NCBI GenBank assembly: GCA_034509735.1
Contig: JACGWO010000008.1
Coordinates: 15,945,864 to 16,009,863 of the forward strand
Direction: 5' to 3'
Origin: Sesamum alatum
Taxonomy: Eukaryota; Streptophyta; Magnoliopsida; Lamiales; Pedaliaceae
Length of the DNA: 64,000 nt
The notes beneath the pieces are model-generated. The model saw only the letters and a program-made list of their open reading frames with translations, was not told the origin of the DNA and did no database searches. The translations under genes and the position numbers were made by a program. Positions 59,588 through 64,000 of the stretch are shown one piece after another; position 1 is the stretch's first letter; the number at the start of each line of letters is the position of its first letter.

Positions 59588-60030
59588 CACTACAAAAAAG
59601 AAAAAAAAAATTGAGTTTTCACTACACTATAAATGATCACGGTATAACCACGGTCAAATAAAATCAAAGCAAAAATGTAGATTTTTATCACGAGTAATCA
59701 ATATTCGTCATGGTTTTAGCCATAGCCAAAACACTGGCAATGCTTTTGGTCATGGCTAATATTTTAGCCATACCTGCAGAACCCACGGTCAAGTAACACT
59801 TAAGCAAAAACTTAAACTTTTACCACGATTAATATATATTCGCCTGCAATGATTTGGGCATGATCCACACTTGCAAAAACAATGGCTAATGATCGTTGCG
59901 AAGTCGTGATTAATTTATATTTATCACGATTTTTTCTTTGGGCTATAGTAACTAACCGTTGCAGCAAATCATATTTTTTCTTTGTACTATAGTAGTTAAT
60001 CGTAGCAAAAAATCATATTTTTTTCTAGTG
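59588..60030. mobile_element. Mini-CACTA, 443 bp, perfect target duplication
   Basis: It starts CACTACAAAAAAGAAAA and ends ATATTTTTTTCTAGTG, flanked by GAA on both sides (59585-59587, 60031-60033). The interior is built of repeated CACGGT(C/A)AA, GGCTAA and ATCACGA motifs in both orientations. It has no coding. It lies 1.1 kb downstream of the GRAS gene. Confidence 0.85.
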
Positions 60031-60469
60031 GAATAACACCACTTTATATCTGAAATTTTATTTGTGAATTCATCAAGATACTAAGAAGTGTGATCTTCAT
60101 AATATTATATGTAAATAGAATGCTGATTTCATTTTATAATTAACCCATATATATTGTGTTTCAATTAAACTTGGTATAAAGCAAAATAGGTTAGAGAGGG
60201 GGGCAAAGGGTCCCATGAGTTGATAGAAAATTAAAATATGGGTTTGTGGCAAGCAGAAGTACACCAAATGAATCCCACTCTTGTCCTTTTGTCTAGTGAG
60301 AATGTGAGATGTATGTGATATGAAGAGCCATTGAAATCTCCCTCTTTTACATCAGCCCCCCACAAACATTAGATAGTGGGAAAATGCTTTTCCAGATTTT
60401 GGATGAGACTAGTGCGATTTAATCTTGTTACACTTTTCCCCTTTCTTTGGTTTGTCACTTTGTGTTTAG

Positions 60470-60720
60470 ATTATAATGAATTCATGATGTTTTAATCATG
60501 AAATAGGATGTCGTGTGATTGGGGTACACTATGATGACTAAGGAAATGGATCTGGATATTCCAATATGGCCCAAAGTCATCCCAGTAAGCCCATTAATCC
60601 GCCGCAGATTAGGGCCTTGCGACCCGACCCGCCCAGCAACCCGGGCTCGGACTCATTTAAGCAACAAGAGATTTGGACCGTTGATAGTGACAATCAAGAT
60701 GTTGAGATGATTTTCTAGCT
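60470..60720. other. GC-richer segment with TGGGCC-type motifs
   Basis: A 150-bp islet of higher GC holds GGCCCA (reverse complement TGGGCC) and GCCCATTA (reverse complement ATGGGC), resembling site II promoter elements of plant housekeeping genes. A 63-codon ORF spans it but shows no family features. I do not call a gene. Confidence 0.3.
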
Positions 60721-60739
60721 ACTTGATATAAACTTTAAC

Positions 60740-61818
60740 CTGTTTTAATTACTTTTTGGAGTTAAATTATTATTTTTAAATTGTAGAAATTTTGCTTTAA
60801 GATATATAATTAGCTAATCTAAATAACATACTAAAGTATCAAAAGAATAATATTAACTTCATTCAGAGTATTAATATTGTCGGCACATGTCCAATTGGCG
60901 AGTCCTTTCAATTTCTCCAATTTTTCTAATTATTTCTTGAATATATTACATTATAAATGTAAAAAGAATTGGAGTTAATTAAATTTATAATGGAAGCAAT
61001 AAATACAGATGAATCAACAGATGTAAAATTGTAAATTCATACAAAATTTGAAAAAAAAAAAAAAAAACTAATTTAGTACTATACAATACAATGTAAAAAA
61101 GAATTGAAGCTTAAAGTAATCAATGTTACAATCCAAAAGTAAACAATTAAAGTATTAATATTGTTTATATACAATCCAAAATTGGCGATTCCTTTCATTT
61201 TTTTTTTAATTATTTCATATTCTACAAGATATTTTTAATAATATGTTACCTTATAAATGTAAAAAAAGAATTGGAATTAGTTAAAACTATAATTGAGCAA
61301 TAAGTACAGATCATTCAATGTAAATTCATAAAAAAAAAATAGTACTATTCATTTATTTAGATCATGTAAGCTACGAAAATTTAATAAAATTTGACCACAA
61401 ATAGAGTATTTTTATTTTGATATAAATAATAAATTATGTTTTAAATTATATTTATTTTTATTTGAGATAAAAATCAAAATTTATCTATTATTTAATTTGA
61501 AAGTATTTCCATAAATATTTTGCACAAATCATAATAAACTAATTAATTATTTTAAAATTGTATATATTTTGCTTTAACATAAATAATTAGTTTTGTACAT
61601 TATAATTATTTGGATTTGAACTAATTATCTAACATTTAACATATTACTGTTGAGACACAGAATTCAAATTGGTGAGTCCGCTTCAATTTCTCTGATTTTG
61701 TTAAATTATAATTGGAGCCTTAAATACCAAAGGTAATGAATTGATGCAAATTCACATAAACTAATTTAACCATCTCATGCTCCATATAAATAAAAATAGT
61801 ATTATAAATGCAATTTTT
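60740..61818. repeat. Array of diverged AT-rich repeats (left part)
   Basis: The landmark TCCAATTGGCGAGTCCTTTC, preceded by ATTAATATTG, recurs in diverged form near 60890, 61180 and 61670, and intact near 63728. A second landmark, CACATAAACTAATTTAACC, lies at about 61755. Segment 60756-60970 is nearly identical to 63596-63803. Element C interrupts the array at 61819. Confidence 0.75.
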
Positions 61819-62480
61819 CACTATAAAAAAATGCGGGAATTGGAACGGGTATAGACGACCGTTCCAACGATCGCTCCAAATAGGAACGGCAAATGAAACT
61901 ATTGTGAAACGGGAAACCGTTGATGATGTCACTGTCGTGGCAATTGTAATACAAAGTAATAGGAACGGCACGATCATTCCTATTCTCGTTCCAACATAAG
62001 TGAGTCAATTTGTACACCTATTACCGTTCCTAAAAAGAACCTGATATATTTTGGACTTCAATTTGGAACACATGTGTGAAATTGGGAACGGTTAGTTGAC
62101 CGGGAACACTTACCGTTCCTATATGGGTTCCTAGGGCCATGTCTATTTGGACCGGTCAGCTGACCGTTCCAACATGTAGTCCTACATAAGACCCTTTTAC
62201 GCCATGGGTAAAAATGTAATGCAATATTCGTTCCAAATTGCGGGTATATAGTAAGTGCAATATTGTTACAATTACCGTTCCCAATCGTGCTCCAATTAGG
62301 AACGGTCCTTTGCGTGTGCCTCATACCGTTCCTAATATGCCCAAACGGCTATATTACAACGGTAATATTACCGTTCCTGTCACCCCACCTGCGACCGTTC
62401 CTAAAGCTGGAACAACGGCTATATTTAAACGGCTAGTTTTGTGTTCCAAATAATATTCCAATGCCCGTTCCAATATTTTC

Positions 62481-62490
62481 TATATATATG
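62481..62490 (+). promoter_or_regulatory. Core promoter TATA of element C
   Basis: TATATATATG followed by TCCCCCTT, identical in layout to 40065-40074. Confidence 0.6.
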
Positions 62491-62633
62491 TCCCCCTTCT
62501 TTGCCATTGTTCTTATAATTACTCTCCAACTCATTTTGTTGTAACTCCCCTGCTTGATTCTTTATACGGAAAATCAAACATATCAATTACCGAGCGCGAA
62601 TTTTGCATTGATATTGATAGGTGTTTTGCTTAG

Positions 62634-62731
62634 GTAAGTATGCAAAATTCTGTTATTTTTGTATATATATATATATATATATATATAATACTCTCGGCAT
62701 TTAATTGCGTACTGTTGTAAATTATACGCAG
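62634..62731 (+). other. 5'UTR intron of element C transposase
   Basis: Donor TTAG/GTAAGTA at 62634 and acceptor TATACGCAG at 62731, directly before GACCAATCATG. It contains an (AT)n run at 62662-62690. The same intron position is present in B-in (40216-40311). Confidence 0.65.
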
Positions 62732-62739
62732 GACCAATC

Positions 62740-63298
62740 ATGTTAAGACAGTTGAGGAAATGGATGTATGATCGAGACATCCTAGGTGTGACGCTGGAGT
62801 TTGAGGACAGTGTTACAATATTTTTAGAATGGGCTCAGTCTCAGCGTTCATATATGAACGGGGACAAGATTAAGAGTCCCTGCCGGAAGTGCAAAAACGA
62901 ACGGTTCAAAACACCAGATGAGGTAAATTTAATTTGTGTATGTAAGGGTTTATGCCAGAATATTACAAATGAACTTCGTATGGAGATGAGAGGGTGCAGA
63001 AATACTTTGAAGCATTGACAGTGCCCCTTGTGCAGCAGCAGCAAACGCCACCCGTTCAGGAGGAGGATAGTTCGCATTGGGGTGATGCGGCTCAGATGGA
63101 TTGGGCGCAAAGGATGGTATTCAATGCCGCCGGGCCGTCATTCTGGTCTTCGTACAACTAGGAGGGACCGACTGATGATGGTACTCGGTATTGTCCATCT
63201 GATGTGGGTCCTAGTTCATATTACGATTCGGGGCCCTATGATTATGTGTCTGGCTTATCAGACCGTTTTTTTGATATAGTTCATGTTACGGACCAAGT
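62740..63298 (+). pseudogene. CACTA transposase N-terminus, element C
   Basis: It starts MLRQLRKWMYDRD and carries the Transpos_assoc domain: FEDSVTIFLEWAQSQRSYM, then the Cys motif SPCRKCKNERFKTPDEVNL. A frameshift near 62945 moves the reading to FMPEYYK and YGDERVQKYFEA. Then come EEDSSHWGDAAQMDWAQRM and YDYVSGLSDRFFDIV before truncation at about 63298. Two stops occur in the second frame. This is the best-preserved N-terminus among the three B-family copies and shows what B-in lost by deletion. Confidence 0.8.
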
Positions 63299-63299
63299 T

Positions 63300-64000
63300 T
63301 CTACTATTCATATTCTAAGTGATATTATATTATAAATGTAAAAAAAAGTTAATTAAATTATAATTGAAGCCTTCAATACCAAAAGTAATGAATTGATGTA
63401 AACTCACATAAACAAATTTAACCATCTCATCGTCTACATAAATGAAAATAGTATTATAAATGCAATATTAATGATTTTAACAATTTGTAGGATCATATAA
63501 GTTGGGTTCTTCAACCACAAATAGAGAACTCATATCTTTTATATAAATAATAAATTGTTTTTATTATAATAATTTAACCTTTACTTTATGGAGTAAAACT
63601 ATTATTTTTAAATTGTAGAAATTTTGCTTTAAGATATATAATTAGCTAATCCAAATAACATACCAAAGTATCAAAATAATAATATTAACTTCATTCAGAG
63701 AGTATTAATATTGTTGGACATGTCCAATTGGCGAGTCCTTTCAATTTCTCCAATTTTTCTAATTATTTTTTAAATATATTACATTATAAATGTAAAAGAG
63801 AACAAAAACAATAAATAAAATAAAAGAAGTTTTTTACAATTAGTAGGATCAAAATTTACATAAACTAATTTAACCATCTCATCATCCATATAAATGAAAA
63901 TAGAATTCTAAATGCAATATTAATGATTTTAACAATTTGTAGGATCATATAAGATGGGTTCTTCACCCACAAATAGAGAACTCATATCTTTCATATAAAT
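63300..64000. repeat. Array of diverged AT-rich repeats (right part)
   Basis: The segment from about 63421 (ACCATCTCATC... AAATGCAATATTAATG... GTAGGATCATATAAG... AATAGAGAACTCATATC) recurs at about 63873-64000, an offset near 452 bp, with few differences. The array runs out of the window. Confidence 0.8.

Larger units (their letters stand above)
61819..63300 (+). mobile_element. 5' portion of a third B-family CACTA (element C)
   Basis: It begins CACTATAAAAAAATGCGGG, one base from the family terminus, followed by a 650-bp subterminal AACGG/CCGTTCC array that aligns with B-in. Promoter, 5'UTR intron and the first part of the transposase follow. Similarity to B ends near 63295 (DIVHVTDQ), where repeat-array DNA resumes. 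The 3' two-thirds, including the second gene and right terminus, are missing. Confidence 0.85.

Noticed and set aside
61808..61999. 63-codon ORF at the start of element C
   Set aside because: It lies wholly within the subterminal CCGTTCC array and is not a transposase exon.

Overview
This is a nuclear plant window, most likely from a eudicot. It is AT-rich and has no operon-like gene packing. It carries plant-specific transposon domains (Transpos_assoc, Transposase_21/TNP2, DUF4218, DUF4216, Transposase_24), a plant LINE with DUF4283 and zf-RVT parts, and one intact plant-specific GRAS transcription factor gene. I cannot name the species.

Layout. 1-2.8 kb: the 3' end of an old CACTA element and AT-rich DNA. 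2.8-6.8 kb: remnant of a non-coding LTR retrotransposon. 9.1-17.2 kb: a large decayed CACTA element (element A) with recognisable transposase and second-gene exons. 17.2-18.9 kb: a second copy of the LTR family. 18.9-20.1 kb: a truncated LTR/gag fragment, probably Ty3-gypsy. 20.9-24.3 kb: foldback MITEs, a 296-bp mini-CACTA and a 1.09-kb hAT-like element with an 8-bp target duplication. 25.6-31 kb: a decayed L1-type LINE on the minus strand. 31.5-33.3 kb: another CACTA relic. 33.5-34.8 kb: an unidentified short minus-strand reading frame split by a 1.05-kb TIR element. 34.9-52.4 kb: a nested complex in which an outer CACTA (element B) is invaded inside its transposase gene by an inner relative (element B-in), and both apparently sit inside an older TIR element. 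52.4-55.2 kb: a run of long-armed foldback elements.

The only intact cellular protein-coding gene I can support is the 451-codon intronless ORF at 57137-58492, a SHORT-ROOT-subfamily GRAS regulator. It has a plausible TATA box, an upstream G-box, and either a 5'UTR intron or an overlapping upstream ORF. Downstream are a 443-bp mini-CACTA with a perfect 3-bp target duplication, an array of diverged AT-rich repeats, and the 5' part of a third B-family CACTA (element C) inserted in that array.

The genes do not form a pathway. The window is one regulatory gene in a transposon-dense intergenic landscape. The most informative part is the family of three related CACTA copies (B, B-in, C), whose comparison gives insertion order, promoter and 5'UTR intron structure, an internal deletion, and intron positions also shared with the more distant element A. 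All transposase genes here carry stops or frameshifts.
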